Source of the DNA: Ruegeria arenilitoris
GTDB lineage: Bacteria > Pseudomonadota > Alphaproteobacteria > Rhodobacterales > Rhodobacteraceae
Direction: 5' to 3'
Assembly: GCF_013035425.1 (NCBI RefSeq)
Contig: NZ_WQHX01000006.1
Location: forward strand, 235,132-299,131
DNA: 64,000 nucleotides
Position 1 is the stretch's first letter; each line of letters opens with the position of its first letter. The notes beneath the pieces were generated by a model. That model worked only from the letters and a program-made list of their open reading frames with translations, was not told the DNA's origin and searched no databases. Of this stretch, positions 25,795 to 35,745 are shown one piece after another. The translations under genes were made by a program, and so were the position numbers.

Positions 25795-28700
25795 ATGGAA
25801 CCCACCCTATTTTCATTCATCTGGAAATACTCAAAAAAGCAGCAGCTTGTTTTGCTTGCACTAACAGTTTTATCTTTTCCATTCCTTTACGCTTCGCTTG
25901 AGCTTCCAAAGCAAATAATCAACGATGCAATTGGCGCGCCCGCAAAAACAGTTGAAGCACTAGGGTTCACGGTAACGCAGGTGCAGTACCTGATGATCCT
26001 GTGCTTTGCTTTTTTAGCTACAGTTATCGCCAGCGGGTTGATGAAGATGCGCATCAACACGATGAAAGGTGTTTTGGCTGAACGCATGCTTCGTCGCCTG
26101 CGGTATACGTTGATCAGTCGGTCAATGCGGTTTCCCAAGTCCTATTTTGCCGCCACAAGCCAGGGTGAATTGGTTTCTATGATTACGTCCGAAGCTGAAC
26201 CAATGGGCGGTTTGATGGGCGACGCCATTGCGCAACCCGTTTTCCAGTTTGGTCAGATGATGACGATCGTGACGTTCTTGTTCATGCAAAGCGTCTGGTT
26301 TGGGCTTGCCAGTATCGCGCTGATCCCACTGCAGGCTTGGTTGATTCCAAAATTACAGCGCCAAATCAACTTGTTGAACAAGGATAGAATCCAAGAGGTC
26401 CGTCATCTTAGTTCGGAAATAGGCGAAAGCGCCGCTGGCATTAGCGATCTTCGCACCAATGGCGGCTGGCGCTACAGGCTGGCGCAATTCAGCCATCGAT
26501 TGGGGACCTTGTTCGAGATCCGTTTCAAGATTTATAACAAAAAGTTCTTTATGAAATTTCTGAACAATCTGATCACACAGATGACGCCATTCCTTTTTTA
26601 TTCGGTTGGTGGCTACCTTGCGATCATAGGAGAGGTTACTGTTGGCGCCTTGGTCGCGGCATTGGGTGCGTATAAGGACCTAAGCGGCCCATGGAAGGAC
26701 TTGCTGACTTATTACAATCAAGTTCAGGACATGTCGTTGCGGTGGGAAATCGTTACCGAACGTTTTGCTCCGTCAAACATGATCCCCGAAGAACTGTTTG
26801 AAGGCGAACCAGAGACAATTCCCCGCCTGACCGGAGATATTGAACTGCGCAATGTAACGGTGCGCGACGATGACGGCAAAACCATCTTGGAGGATATTGA
26901 TCTTACAATCCCTCAGGGTGCACGTGTGGCTATTCAGTCTGTCCATTCGGCCGAGCGCAGCGCGTTAGCGCAACTGCTGACACGTGAGGTACTCCCAGTT
27001 CAGGGAGAAGTGATCATAGCCGGACACAATCTGAATGAATTGCATCAAAAAGTTATCGCTGCACGGATCGGTTACGCCTATTCACGGCCCTATCTCTTTG
27101 ACGGAACGCTGGGAGATAACTTGTTGATGCCTTTGCGGACTCATCCGCAGCACGAGAGCGAGGCCATAAAAGTGCCAACTCGTCGGCAAATCGAGGCTGT
27201 GCGCGCGGGCAACCCGCCGGATTCTCTGAGCGATGAATGGATCGACCCCGGTCTGGCAGGATTGGACGACATCGAAGAGATTCGCGACTGGTGGTTCAAG
27301 CTCGTTGAGGCAATGGGAATAGACGAGTTTATGTTCCGCCGCACACTCCGCTCCCAGTTCGATCCAAACGCGCACCCAGTGCTTGCTGAGGCGATCGTAA
27401 AGCTGCGTGAAAAAGTTGCGGCGCGCCTAAAAGAAGAAGGTTTGGATGAATACGTTTATCGCTTTGACCCCAACCAGTTTAATCCAGCGGTTCCGTTAGG
27501 TGGTAACCTGCTGTTTTCTGCGCCAAGCCGGGATATCTCGCCTGACATACTTGCTGGTGACGACCGTTTTCTGTCGATGCTGGCGGCGCACGGTTTAGAC
27601 GACGATGCACTGGCCATAGCCGAAGCCGTGTTGGAAACGCTGAACCAAACCTTTGGACGGGATGGGGCAGATCACCCACTGTTTTTGCGTCTGGGTTTGT
27701 CCAAGGATATGTATCATCGACTGTTGGACATAGAAGAACGGCGGCAAACCAAAGGTGATGCAGAAATCAGCGATACTGAACGTGCGCTTTTGTTGACAGT
27801 ACCCTTTATGCTGACGGCCGAGCAGATAGGACCGAGTTTTCCCGAAGAATACAAGGAGAAGATACTTTCCATCCGTCGCAATCAGGCCGAGCGTTTGCGC
27901 GACGCGATGGATGGGATGTTTGTTCCGGTCATGCCAGATGTGTACCTGCCGAGATTGACCGCAATGGAAAACGCAATTTATGGGCGCGTATCATTAATGG
28001 CCGGAGCAAAAGCCGAAGAGATCGAAAATGTAGTGTCTGAAGTCCTGAACGAGGCAGGTTTGCGCCGCCGCGCTGCTGCCATAATTTATGACTTACCCGC
28101 GGGTTTGGGTGGGAACAACTTGCCGACAGTCTTTCAGGAACGTGTTGCGTTTTCCCGTGCAGGGATCAAACGCCCTGATGTATTGATCCTCGACAAGGCA
28201 TTAGCGAGCCATGATACAGAGAGCCGGCTGCGAACGCGGTTGAAATTGCGCGAGTTGCTGCCCGACTCCGTAATGTTGTTCATGGAGGATCACTTTGCCC
28301 ACCCCGAAGCTTATGACCTATTTGTCGAAATTAAAGACGGGCGCATTGACGGAGTTTCACGCACGTCGTTCGAATCCGAGGACAGTGCCTCGGACGATTT
28401 AAGCCGAAAGCTCAAAATCATATCTACTACAGAGTTATTTTCCCGACTGGACGGACGCAACCAGCGGCTCCTGGCTTTTTCCGCCCAATGGTATGAGGTG
28501 GCCGAGGGACAAACGATATTTGCGCGCGGTCAGGCACCAGATGCAGCGTATCTATGCATTTCCGGAGAGGCAAACCTTTATCGGCAAGGTGAGAATGGTG
28601 AGACGAGGTTGATTTCGACGATTGTTCCAGGACGTTTGATCGGTGATCTGGCAATCATCACTGGTGAGGCCCGGCAGTTGGATCTGATCGCGAATACAGA

Positions 28701-28890
28701 TTGCACCTTTCTTCGTATTGGTGCTGAAGAGTTGCGCGCAGTCGTGGAAAGCGACGCAACCGTTGCGATGAAGTTGTTGGAAACCGTTGCCGGTTATCTA
28801 AGTTCAATTACCGCCAGAATACGTGTGACCGATCTTGAGAGCGAGCTAGAGGTCGAACCAGACGGGGTTGAGACGGGTCATGCCGGGTAG
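25795..28890 (+). CDS. ABC exporter-like fusion with altered ATP site and cyclic-nucleotide-binding domain
   Basis: A 1031-residue fusion. Residues 1-330 form an ABC exporter membrane domain. The nucleotide-binding region from about 345 to 870 is unusual. The Walker A position reads SVHSAERSALAQ, with no P-loop GxxGxGK; the Q-loop region reads YAYSRPYLFDG; the LSGGQ signature region reads GGNNLPTVFQERV; and the Walker B end reads LILDKA, where Glu is expected. About 275 extra residues (roughly 445-720) separate the Q-loop from the signature. A cyclic-nucleotide-binding domain follows (about 890-1020). The family is identified by fold order, not by catalytic motifs. I chose ATG 25795; two earlier in-frame starts lack resemblance. 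The CPBP gene overlaps its 3' end. Confidence 0.85.
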   Translation: MEPTLFSFIWKYSKKQQLVLLALTVLSFPFLYASLELPKQIINDAIGAPAKTVEALGFTVTQVQYLMILCFAFLATVIASGLMKMRINTMKGVLAERMLRRLRYTLISRSMRFPKSYFAATSQGELVSMITSEAEPMGGLMGDAIAQPVFQFGQMMTIVTFLFMQSVWFGLASIALIPLQAWLIPKLQRQINLLNKDRIQEVRHLSSEIGESAAGISDLRTNGGWRYRLAQFSHRLGTLFEIRFKIYNKKFFMKFLNNLITQMTPFLFYSVGGYLAIIGEVTVGALVAALGAYKDLSGPWKDLLTYYNQVQDMSLRWEIVTERFAPSNMIPEELFEGEPETIPRLTGDIELRNVTVRDDDGKTILEDIDLTIPQGARVAIQSVHSAERSALAQLLTREVLPVQGEVIIAGHNLNELHQKVIAARIGYAYSRPYLFDGTLGDNLLMPLRTHPQHESEAIKVPTRRQIEAVRAGNPPDSLSDEWIDPGLAGLDDIEEIRDWWFKLVEAMGIDEFMFRRTLRSQFDPNAHPVLAEAIVKLREKVAARLKEEGLDEYVYRFDPNQFNPAVPLGGNLLFSAPSRDISPDILAGDDRFLSMLAAHGLDDDALAIAEAVLETLNQTFGRDGADHPLFLRLGLSKDMYHRLLDIEERRQTKGDAEISDTERALLLTVPFMLTAEQIGPSFPEEYKEKILSIRRNQAERLRDAMDGMFVPVMPDVYLPRLTAMENAIYGRVSLMAGAKAEEIENVVSEVLNEAGLRRRAAAIIYDLPAGLGGNNLPTVFQERVAFSRAGIKRPDVLILDKALASHDTESRLRTRLKLRELLPDSVMLFMEDHFAHPEAYDLFVEIKDGRIDGVSRTSFESEDSASDDLSRKLKIISTTELFSRLDGRNQRLLAFSAQWYEVAEGQTIFARGQAPDAAYLCISGEANLYRQGENGETRLISTIVPGRLIGDLAIITGEARQLDLIANTDCTFLRIGAEELRAVVESDATVAMKLLETVAGYLSSITARIRVTDLESELEVEPDGVETGHAG

Positions 28891-29779
28891 AAGTTTATAT
28901 TCGGCATACTCCAGCCATGAACAGCTGGTCAAAGCCGTGCGGAGTTACCCTGAACTTTGGCGCCTGCTGGTCGGACTTTTGATCATAGTCATTGTGGTCA
29001 CGCTTCTGAACGCGGTTTTGTTCTCGACTATCGCCAGTATTGCACCACTAGGTTGGGGCGACGCTCTTCAGCACGGGTCAACGCCGCTTGCAGTGCTTAT
29101 TGTATTGACGAGTTTCATTTTCACGATTTTCAGCGTTGCGTTGGTTGCGCGTCGTCTTCAACATCGTCCACCAATGACAGTCGTTGGGCAGCCGTCGTTG
29201 GCGTTCAGGCAGTTTTGGCGCGTGTTAATAGCTTTGATTGCTTTAAGTCTCGCGCTGTTTGTGCTGCCGCCCTACGATATGGGTGCACCGTTGCAGCAAA
29301 ACCTGTCATTTGGCACTTGGTTTTTGTTGCTACCTTTGTCTGTCGGCGCTGTTCTGATTCAGAGCAGCGCCGAAGAAATTCTGTTCAGAGGTTTTCTGCA
29401 ACAAAGCCTAGCTGCTAGATTTCGAACACCCGTGATTTGGATGGGTGTGCCCGCAATTTTGTTTGCGGCAGGGCATTATGCGCCGGCCACTGCGGGCGAC
29501 AACGCATTGCTGGTCACGGTCTGGGCCGGGATTTTTTCGATTTTAACGGCAGATTTGACCGCGCGTGCAGGAACCTTGGGACCAGCTATAGCCCTGCATT
29601 TCTTTAATAACGCAACTGCGCTACTGCTGTTGTCCCTACCAGACAACCTTGGGGGGCTGGCGCTGTTCCATATTCCGTACGATGCATCAGACACTGGTCT
29701 GCTGAGGCAATGGCTGTATGTGGATTTTGCTGTAATGATTGTTGGTTGGTTGACGGCACGTTTGGCGATTAGGCGTTGA
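28880..29779 (+). CDS. CPBP-family intramembrane metalloprotease
   Basis: A multi-helix membrane protein of 299 residues from the CAAX-protease/bacteriocin-processing family. The diagnostic motif SAEEILFRGFLQQ, which supplies the catalytic glutamates and arginine, lies near residues 165-177, followed by the two histidine-bearing segments FAAGH (about 194) and LHFFNN (about 241). Around eight hydrophobic segments are visible. The start ATG 28880 overlaps the ABC-like gene by 11 bases; a TTG at 28868 would add four residues. Overlap with the ABC-like gene suggests joint work at the membrane. The substrate is unknown and cannot be assumed to be prenylated protein. Confidence 0.88.
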   Translation: MPGRSLYSAYSSHEQLVKAVRSYPELWRLLVGLLIIVIVVTLLNAVLFSTIASIAPLGWGDALQHGSTPLAVLIVLTSFIFTIFSVALVARRLQHRPPMTVVGQPSLAFRQFWRVLIALIALSLALFVLPPYDMGAPLQQNLSFGTWFLLLPLSVGAVLIQSSAEEILFRGFLQQSLAARFRTPVIWMGVPAILFAAGHYAPATAGDNALLVTVWAGIFSILTADLTARAGTLGPAIALHFFNNATALLLLSLPDNLGGLALFHIPYDASDTGLLRQWLYVDFAVMIVGWLTARLAIRR

Positions 29780-29838
29780 TTGCAATTCTCGCGCCATCAT
29801 CTTATTTGACGTCAACGCCGCATTATTAAGGTTCCGAC

Positions 29839-30774
29839 ATGAACTGGATCACAAACTACGTCCGCCCCCGGATAAACTCGATCTTCTCGCGCCGGGAAGT
29901 GCCTGAAAATCTTTGGCACAAGTGTGATGAGTGCGGCACTATGCTTTTCCATCGCGAATTGGCGGAAAACCAGAACGTTTGCACTCAATGTGACCACCAC
30001 ATGCCGATCACTCCGCGCGATCGGTTCAAGCATCTATTCGACGGGGGCATTTTTAACGAAATAGATGTGCCTGCTCCCAAGGATGATCCCTTACAGTTTC
30101 GCGATCAAAAGAAATATCCTGATCGCATGAAGGCTGCGCAGAAAAAAACGGGCGAGAAAGAGGCGATGTTGGTGGCAACTGGTGAAATCGGGCGTACCCC
30201 GATTGTTGCGGCTGCACAGGATTTTTCGTTTATGGGCGGATCGATGGGTATGTATGTCGGAAACGCCATTATCGCGGCTGCGCAAGAGGCTGTGAAACTA
30301 AAACGGCCACTTATTTTGTTTTCTGCAGCGGGCGGGGCGCGGATGCAGGAAGGTATTCTGAGCTTAATGCAAATGCCACGCACAACTGTAGCCGTCGAAA
30401 TGCTGAAGGAAGCCAATCTTCCTTATATCGTCGTGCTGACCCACCCCACGACAGGGGGGGTCACGGCTTCGTATGCTATGCTCGGTGACGTACACATATC
30501 AGAGCCCAATGCACTGATCTGTTTCGCTGGTCCGCGTGTGATTGAACAGACAATCCGGGAAAAGTTGCCAGAGGGGTTCCAGCGCGCGGAATATCTATTG
30601 GACCATGGTATGCTGGACCGCGTCACCAAGCGAACTGAAATGCGTGATGAACTGATTACAATCACACGTTTGCTGATGAATCAGCCGCCTGCGGTAAAGG
30701 GCGATTTACCCGCCCCTGAACCAAGCAAAGAACCGAAAGCCAAAGAGTCTGCTGAAGCAGCAGGCAAAAAATGA
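29839..30774 (+). CDS. accD: Acetyl-CoA carboxylase carboxyltransferase beta subunit
   Basis: Beta subunit of the carboxyltransferase that, with AccA, forms malonyl-CoA, the first step of fatty-acid synthesis and also the extender of the PKS further along. The 311-residue protein has the N-terminal zinc finger CDECG...CTQC (about residues 31-53) and the crotonase-type carboxyltransferase core with [14 protein letters not shown] (about 170), [14 protein letters not shown] (about 200) and [18 protein letters not shown]. The C-terminus is a charged Lys/Glu tail. ATG 29839 has AAGG nine bases upstream. The stop overlaps folC by four bases, a common accD-folC pairing. Confidence 0.97.
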   Translation: MNWITNYVRPRINSIFSRREVPENLWHKCDECGTMLFHRELAENQNVCTQCDHHMPITPRDRFKHLFDGGIFNEIDVPAPKDDPLQFRDQKKYPDRMKAAQKKTGEKEAMLVATGEIGRTPIVAAAQDFSFMGGSMGMYVGNAIIAAAQEAVKLKRPLILFSAAGGARMQEGILSLMQMPRTTVAVEMLKEANLPYIVVLTHPTTGGVTASYAMLGDVHISEPNALICFAGPRVIEQTIREKLPEGFQRAEYLLDHGMLDRVTKRTEMRDELITITRLLMNQPPAVKGDLPAPEPSKEPKAKESAEAAGKK

Positions 30775-32045
30775 CGAACACGTCGTCGGACGCCATCCTA
30801 GAACGTATGATGGCGCTGCATCCCAAAGTAATTGACCTGACCTTGGATCGGGTTTGGTGTCTATTGGGCAGGCTAGACAACCCGCAAACCAATTTGCCAC
30901 CGGTCATCCATATTGCGGGGACAAATGGTAAAGGGTCGACTCAGGCGATGATCCGCGCGGGGCTAGAGGGGGCAGGGTTGCGCGTGCATGCCTATACTTC
31001 GCCGCATCTGGCCCGGTTTCACGAGCGCATCAGGTTGGCAGGTGAATTGATTTCGGAACCAAACCTGACCGCTGTTCTAGATGAATGCTACGCGGCGAAC
31101 GGTGGGGAAAACATAACCTATTTCGAGATTACCACTTGCGCAGCGCTATTGGCTTTTTCCCGCACGGCGGCCGATTACACCTTGCTCGAGGTCGGTTTAG
31201 GTGGGCGCCTTGACGCCACAAACGTGATTGAAAGACCCACGATTACAGTCGTCACGCCAATTTCGATGGACCATGAACAGTTTCTTGGTGACACACTTGG
31301 CAAGATCGCGGCAGAGAAAGCGGGCATTATCAAGCCCGGTGTGCCTTGCGTTGTCGGCCCACAAGAAGACGAAGCACTGGAAGTTATAGAATATACGGCC
31401 GCGCGTCTTGGCGCTCCGTTACTAGTTCACGGTCAGCATTGGCACGTGAACGAAGAAAACGGGCGACTTGTCTACCAAGACGAAACAGGGCTACGTGATC
31501 TGCCGCTGCCGAACCTGATGGGTGCACATCAGCATCAAAATGCGGGTGCGGCTATCGCCGTTTTACGCCACCTGAACATTGGCGACGACTCTTATGAAGC
31601 CTCTGTTACAGATGCCCAGTGGCCTGCCCGGATGCAGCGTCTGAAAACCGGGCCGTTGGTGGAGGCTGCAACGCAGGCAGAGCTTTGGCTGGACGGGGGC
31701 CACAATGCCGCTGCAGGAAATGCTCTGGCCAATGTTCTGGCGAAACTGCCGGAACGCCAGACGCATATGATCTGCGGTATGCTGAACACCAAGGATGTTA
31801 CAGGCTATCTAGCTCCGCTGTCTAAACAGGTCGCCAGCCTGACAGCAGTTTCAATTCCTGGGGAAGCTAACACCTTGAGCGCTGCTGACACCGCCGCAGC
31901 CGCGGCCAGTGTAAGCCTGCCTTCTGCAACCGCGGATAGCGTTGCAGATGCGCTAAACAAGATCATGGTACACACACCTGATGCGCGCGTACTTATTTGC
32001 GGGTCGCTCTATCTGGCTGGTAATGTCCTCAGGAAAAACGGCTAA
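30771..32045 (+). CDS. folC: Bifunctional folylpolyglutamate synthase/dihydrofolate synthase
   Basis: Adds glutamate to dihydropteroate and to folates, an ATP-dependent cytoplasmic Mur-ligase-like reaction. The 424-residue protein has the P-loop [12 protein letters not shown] near residues 46-57, the FolC segment [15 protein letters not shown] near 76-90, the [18 protein letters not shown] motif with the metal-binding His, KAGIIKPG (about 184) and the C-terminal-domain motif [14 protein letters not shown] (about 304-317). All are intact. It overlaps accD by four bases (ATGA). The gene ends in a short region before the convergent zapE gene, where I see no terminator. Confidence 0.96.
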   Translation: MTNTSSDAILERMMALHPKVIDLTLDRVWCLLGRLDNPQTNLPPVIHIAGTNGKGSTQAMIRAGLEGAGLRVHAYTSPHLARFHERIRLAGELISEPNLTAVLDECYAANGGENITYFEITTCAALLAFSRTAADYTLLEVGLGGRLDATNVIERPTITVVTPISMDHEQFLGDTLGKIAAEKAGIIKPGVPCVVGPQEDEALEVIEYTAARLGAPLLVHGQHWHVNEENGRLVYQDETGLRDLPLPNLMGAHQHQNAGAAIAVLRHLNIGDDSYEASVTDAQWPARMQRLKTGPLVEAATQAELWLDGGHNAAAGNALANVLAKLPERQTHMICGMLNTKDVTGYLAPLSKQVASLTAVSIPGEANTLSAADTAAAAASVSLPSATADSVADALNKIMVHTPDARVLICGSLYLAGNVLRKNG

Positions 32046-32084
32046 TTAGCTCTTTTGAGAGACCACAACGGCGCGAGAACATCG

Positions 32085-33143
32085 CTACTTACCCCAATCT
32101 TTGTCCTGCATTTCGCGAAGACGCGAGGCCGTGCGTTCAAATTCAAAAGTTCCCTCTCCTTCGACATACAACATTTCAGGCTCTGCCGCTGCAGAGCAAA
32201 TCAGCCGGACTTTGGCTTCGTACAATGCATCGATCAGGGTAACGAACCTTTTGGCTTCGTTAAAGTTGTTTCGGGACAGGCGTGGGATGTCCTCGAGCAC
32301 TAAAACTTTCAGTGCATCGGCAACAGCCAAATAATCCCCGGGTCCGAGCATCCTACCACAAAGATCGTAAAAGGACGCGCGGCCAACACCGTTTCGAAAA
32401 GCTGGTAAGGTGATCTCCCGCCCCTTGACCAGTAAGGACAGCGGCTCCGCTGGCCCGCCGGACAGATCATCCCAAACCGACTGGATTTTCTCACGGGCTT
32501 CAGGACCAATAGGCGTAAAATAGACCTGTGACCCCTCTAGCCGGTTTTGTCGGTAGTCGGTAGGCGAGACTAATTCCCATACCTGTAATTGATCTTTTAT
32601 ATGTTGGATAAACGGTAGAAAAAGTTGTCGATTCAACCCGTCTTTGTACAAGTCGTCGGGATGCCGGTTGGATGTTGTAACCACTACGACGCCGCCTGCA
32701 TGCAACTGGTCGAAAAGGCGACCGACTATCATTGCATCGGTAATGTCGGTGATCTGCATCTCATCAAAGGCAAGCAACCGAGCAGATTTAATTACGTTTT
32801 GGGCAACCGGCGCCAAGGCATCTTCAACCCCTTCCGCGCGCGCTTTGTGTAGTCCGGTGTGTATTTCCTGCATGAAGGCGTGAAAGTGCACGCGGCGCAC
32901 TGGGATGTCCCCAAGTGTTTCAACGAACATGTCCATCAGCATCGACTTACCGCGCCCCACACCGCCCCACAGGTACAGGCCTTGAGGCGGTGGTGGCGCT
33001 TTTCGAAAAAGCCCTCGTTTTATCGGCGCCGCAAGTGCGTTGCGGATTCGATCAAAATTGGGCAGCACCGCCTCTTGCGCGTCATCGCGGGTCAACGAGC
33101 CGTTCGCAACGCGCGCCTCGTAAAGCGAAACCAGATCCGTCAT
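32085..33143 (-). CDS. zapE: Cell-division ATPase ZapE (AFG1-like)
   Basis: An AFG1/ZapE-type P-loop ATPase that associates with the divisome. The 352-residue product carries Walker A GGVGRGKSMLMDMF (about 57-70), the AFG1 segment RRVHFHAFMQEIH, Walker B LLAFDEMQITDITDA (about 121-135) and the sensor region VVTTSNRHPDDLYKDGLNRQLFLPFI. I start at ATG 33143 (MTDLVSLYEARV), where the family N-terminus begins; the frame is open to 33194 and an upstream ATG would add 17 unrelated residues. It is a single gene, convergent with folC and divergent from the MFS gene at 33286. Confidence 0.93.
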   Translation of the reverse strand: MTDLVSLYEARVANGSLTRDDAQEAVLPNFDRIRNALAAPIKRGLFRKAPPPPQGLYLWGGVGRGKSMLMDMFVETLGDIPVRRVHFHAFMQEIHTGLHKARAEGVEDALAPVAQNVIKSARLLAFDEMQITDITDAMIVGRLFDQLHAGGVVVVTTSNRHPDDLYKDGLNRQLFLPFIQHIKDQLQVWELVSPTDYRQNRLEGSQVYFTPIGPEAREKIQSVWDDLSGGPAEPLSLLVKGREITLPAFRNGVGRASFYDLCGRMLGPGDYLAVADALKVLVLEDIPRLSRNNFNEAKRFVTLIDALYEAKVRLICSAAAEPEMLYVEGEGTFEFERTASRLREMQDKDWGK

Positions 33144-33285
33144 ACCCGAGCCATAGCGCCTTGATTGCGCGTTGAAAAGCAAGGTTTTACGCATCCATCA
33201 ATTTTACTAATCTAGATTGTCAAAACTACTGAATTGACCCTTAGGAGAAACGCGGTAACGTCTGGTCCGAATCTTCGAGGACCCT

Positions 33286-34527
33286 ATGCAGCAATCCCCC
33301 CGCCTTATGAACCCGATCCTGATCGTGGCGTGTATCATAATTACCGTCAGTTTCGCGGTTCGAGCCTCTTTCGGCGTATTTCAGATTCCCATCGCAGAAG
33401 AATTTGGCTGGTTGCGCACTGATTTTTCTATGGCCATTGCTATCCAGAACTTGGCCTGGGGGATCGGCCAACCAATTTTCGGTGCTATCGCAGAAAAGGT
33501 TGGGGATCGGCGAGCGATCGTTCTAGGGGCACTGACTTATGCGGCGGGTATGGTGTTGTCGGCATGGTCGGTTACACCGTTTGAGCATCAGATGTACGCA
33601 TGGTTGGTTGGGTTCGGAATCGCGGGTACGGGCTTTGGCGTGGTTTTGGCAGTCGTTGGTCGGGCATCATCAGACGAAAACCGTTCAATGTCGCTGGCCA
33701 TCGTTACAGCAGCGGGTAGTTTCGGTCAGGTGATTGGAGCGCCAACGGCTGAACGGCTGTTAAGTTTTCTACCCTGGCAGCAGGTCTTCATTGTATTCGC
33801 CATTGCTATTTTGGCGCTGCTAATGACGTTGCCATTCATGAGAGCGCCTGAGCCGATCAGCAAGGCTGAACTGCAAGAGAGCATGGGCCAAATCTTGGGA
33901 AAGGCGTTTCGCGACCCGTCTTATGCATTAATCTTTCTGGGCTTTTTTAGCTGTGGTTATCAGTTGGGTTTCATCACCGCCCACTTTCCCGCCTTTGTGA
34001 CAGAGATGTGCGGACCGATCCAGCCCGGCGGAGTTCTGCATTCCATTGGGATTACAACGACATCTGCGCTTGGAGCGGTGTCAATTTCTCTTATCGGGTT
34101 GGCTAACATCGCTGGAACTTTGTTGGCCGGTTGGGCAGGAAACCATTTCCCCAAGAAATATCTTCTTGCTGGCGTCTATACAGGCCGTACGCTGGCGGCT
34201 GCGCTGTTTATTATGTTTCCCATCACACCTATTTCGGTCGTTGTTTTCTCGCTTGTTATGGGTTCGCTATGGCTTGCCACGGTGCCGCTGACTTCGGGTT
34301 TGGTCGCGCACTTGTACGGGCTACGGTACATGGGTACGCTTTACGGTATCATTTTCCTCAGCCACCAAATCGGCAGCTTCCTGGGTGTCTGGTTGGGTGG
34401 CCGCATGTACGACCAATTTGGCGATTACAACATGGTATGGTGGATTGGGGTAGCGATCGGCGCCTTTAGCGCCATTGTCCACCTACCGATCCGAGAAGAC
34501 CGCTCATCCGCTCCCTTAGCTGCCTAA
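33286..34527 (+). CDS. MFS transporter, monocarboxylate/oxalate-formate-like
   Basis: A 413-residue, 12-helix major-facilitator transporter. Motif A reads GAIAEKVGDRRAI after helix 2, and the second half repeats a similar loop (GWAGNHFPKKYLL). The long central loop (about 185-215) carries SKAELQESMGQIL. The overall look, including the N-terminal RASFGVFQIPIAEEFGW segment, resembles the MCT/OFA branch, so a small organic acid is the likely cargo, but this is inference. ATG 33286 has GAGGA upstream. The stop TAA at 34525-34527 is separated by one base from the stop of the convergent HAD gene. Confidence 0.8.
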   Translation: MQQSPRLMNPILIVACIIITVSFAVRASFGVFQIPIAEEFGWLRTDFSMAIAIQNLAWGIGQPIFGAIAEKVGDRRAIVLGALTYAAGMVLSAWSVTPFEHQMYAWLVGFGIAGTGFGVVLAVVGRASSDENRSMSLAIVTAAGSFGQVIGAPTAERLLSFLPWQQVFIVFAIAILALLMTLPFMRAPEPISKAELQESMGQILGKAFRDPSYALIFLGFFSCGYQLGFITAHFPAFVTEMCGPIQPGGVLHSIGITTTSALGAVSISLIGLANIAGTLLAGWAGNHFPKKYLLAGVYTGRTLAAALFIMFPITPISVVVFSLVMGSLWLATVPLTSGLVAHLYGLRYMGTLYGIIFLSHQIGSFLGVWLGGRMYDQFGDYNMVWWIGVAIGAFSAIVHLPIREDRSSAPLAA

Positions 34528-34528
34528 G

Positions 34529-35149
34529 TCAGGTTGCCTCTTCAGGTGTTAGTAAACCTTTGCTAATCAAGCAATTCGCCCAACCTTGTGGGCCCTTGAA
34601 GTGATGAGTTTGCCATCCCCGAGCGTTTGCAGCTTCGATATTTTCAATTCGATCATCGGCAAACAACAGTGTGGCCGGGTCCAGCCCACAATCGGCTTCG
34701 ACCATTTCATAGATCGGAGCGTGAGGTTTGACCGCTTTCATCCGCCCCGACACATATTGCCGGTCGAATTCATTTAGAAATGGATAAACCGTGCACGCGA
34801 AATCGAAGCTCTGTACACCAAAGTTGGTCAAGGCGAAGACCGGAATACCCTTAGATCGCAATGCACGTTGAAGGCGGATTGAGTGAGGTATTTCCGGAGT
34901 GGCCAGTTCGATCCAATTGTCGTGCCACATGCGGATTTCTTCCCGCCAACTTGGATGTTTCTCGGCCCACGCATAGATCGTTTTGGTGAAATGGTGGCCT
35001 TGATCGACCAAATCGTTCATGCCGTGGAGATCGACTTCTGAGAACATTTTCTTGCGTCGGTCCTCTCCGATTGCTCGGTCATAGTACCGTTCAGGCTGCC
35101 ATTCGATAAGAACGTTTCCGATATCCAAAACCACGGCTTCAATCGACAT
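34529..35149 (-). CDS. HAD-superfamily hydrolase (YihX-like)
   Basis: A cytoplasmic phosphatase-fold enzyme of 206 residues. HAD motif I is VVLDIGNVLIEW with nucleophile Asp 8 by my count, the second position typical of subfamily IA being G here rather than the usual D, as in YihX-type proteins. Motif II is ALTNFG (about 107-111), motif III the lysine in MKAVKPHAPIYE (about 140), and motif IV LLFADDRIENIEAA (about 163-176). Substrate unknown; YihX-like enzymes act on sugar phosphates. It is convergent with the MFS gene. Upstream lies about 140 bases with no gene. Confidence 0.88.
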   Translation of the reverse strand: MSIEAVVLDIGNVLIEWQPERYYDRAIGEDRRKKMFSEVDLHGMNDLVDQGHHFTKTIYAWAEKHPSWREEIRMWHDNWIELATPEIPHSIRLQRALRSKGIPVFALTNFGVQSFDFACTVYPFLNEFDRQYVSGRMKAVKPHAPIYEMVEADCGLDPATLLFADDRIENIEAANARGWQTHHFKGPQGWANCLISKGLLTPEEAT

Positions 35150-35289
35150 GAGTGGATCCTAAAATTCAACAAATATGCGTTCTGAATAGACAACCTGCGT
35201 ACTTTGACGCCATCCGCAATGGTTCATTTTTGCGCCACAGCGGACAATCAATGGCTTGAGCGTCTTTGACGCGAACGAAAGTTCGGAGT

Positions 35290-35745
35290 TTATCCTTTGA
35301 GAACCGCGCGAATTTCGCGTTCCAGCCCGTCCAAAAACCGTGATTTATCGCTTTTCCCGAATGGCTTTCCAGCGCCGCCAGAACCTAATGGGTTAGCGGC
35401 ACGCAGGTCGGCCATCAAATCTCGCATTGCCAGTTGCTGGCCTATATTGGCAGCAGTGAAACTCTCGCCATTAGGACGCATAGCCCGGGCGCCAGCTTCT
35501 AGGCATTTTGCGGCTAAGGGAATGTCGGACGTGATGACAACGTCCTTAGGACCGCACCGCTCAGCGATCCATTTGTCGGCTTCATCTGCTCCCTCAGAAA
35601 CTATGATGGTTTGGACCAATGGATTGGAAGAAGGGCGTAGTCCGCCATTCGACACCAGAACCATCGGTATCTTGTGGCGGGTCGCGACCCTTTCAGCCTC
35701 GGCCTTTACTGGGCAGGCGTCGCCATCAACGAATAGCGTCGTCAC
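35290..35745 (-). CDS. yaiI: YaiI/YqxD family protein (UPF0178)
   Basis: A conserved 151-residue bacterial protein of the UPF0178 family, with a PIN/NYN-like fold as I recall. The family signatures are [17 protein letters not shown] at the N-terminus, [34 protein letters not shown] and [13 protein letters not shown]. The conserved acidic residues suggest metal binding and a possible nuclease activity, but the role is unknown. The ATG overlaps the stop of sthA by four bases (ATGA), so it is translated from the same transcript as sthA and probably fghA. Confidence 0.92.
   Translation of the reverse strand: MTTLFVDGDACPVKAEAERVATRHKIPMVLVSNGGLRPSSNPLVQTIIVSEGADEADKWIAERCGPKDVVITSDIPLAAKCLEAGARAMRPNGESFTAANIGQQLAMRDLMADLRAANPLGSGGAGKPFGKSDKSRFLDGLEREIRAVLKG

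Noticed and set aside
29772..29819. GGCGTTGA...TCAACGCC inverted repeat with an internal TTGACGTCAA palindrome before accD
   Set aside because: Arms are 32 bases apart, one arm is the end of the CPBP coding sequence, and no T run follows. It could be a regulator site, but evidence is too thin to call.
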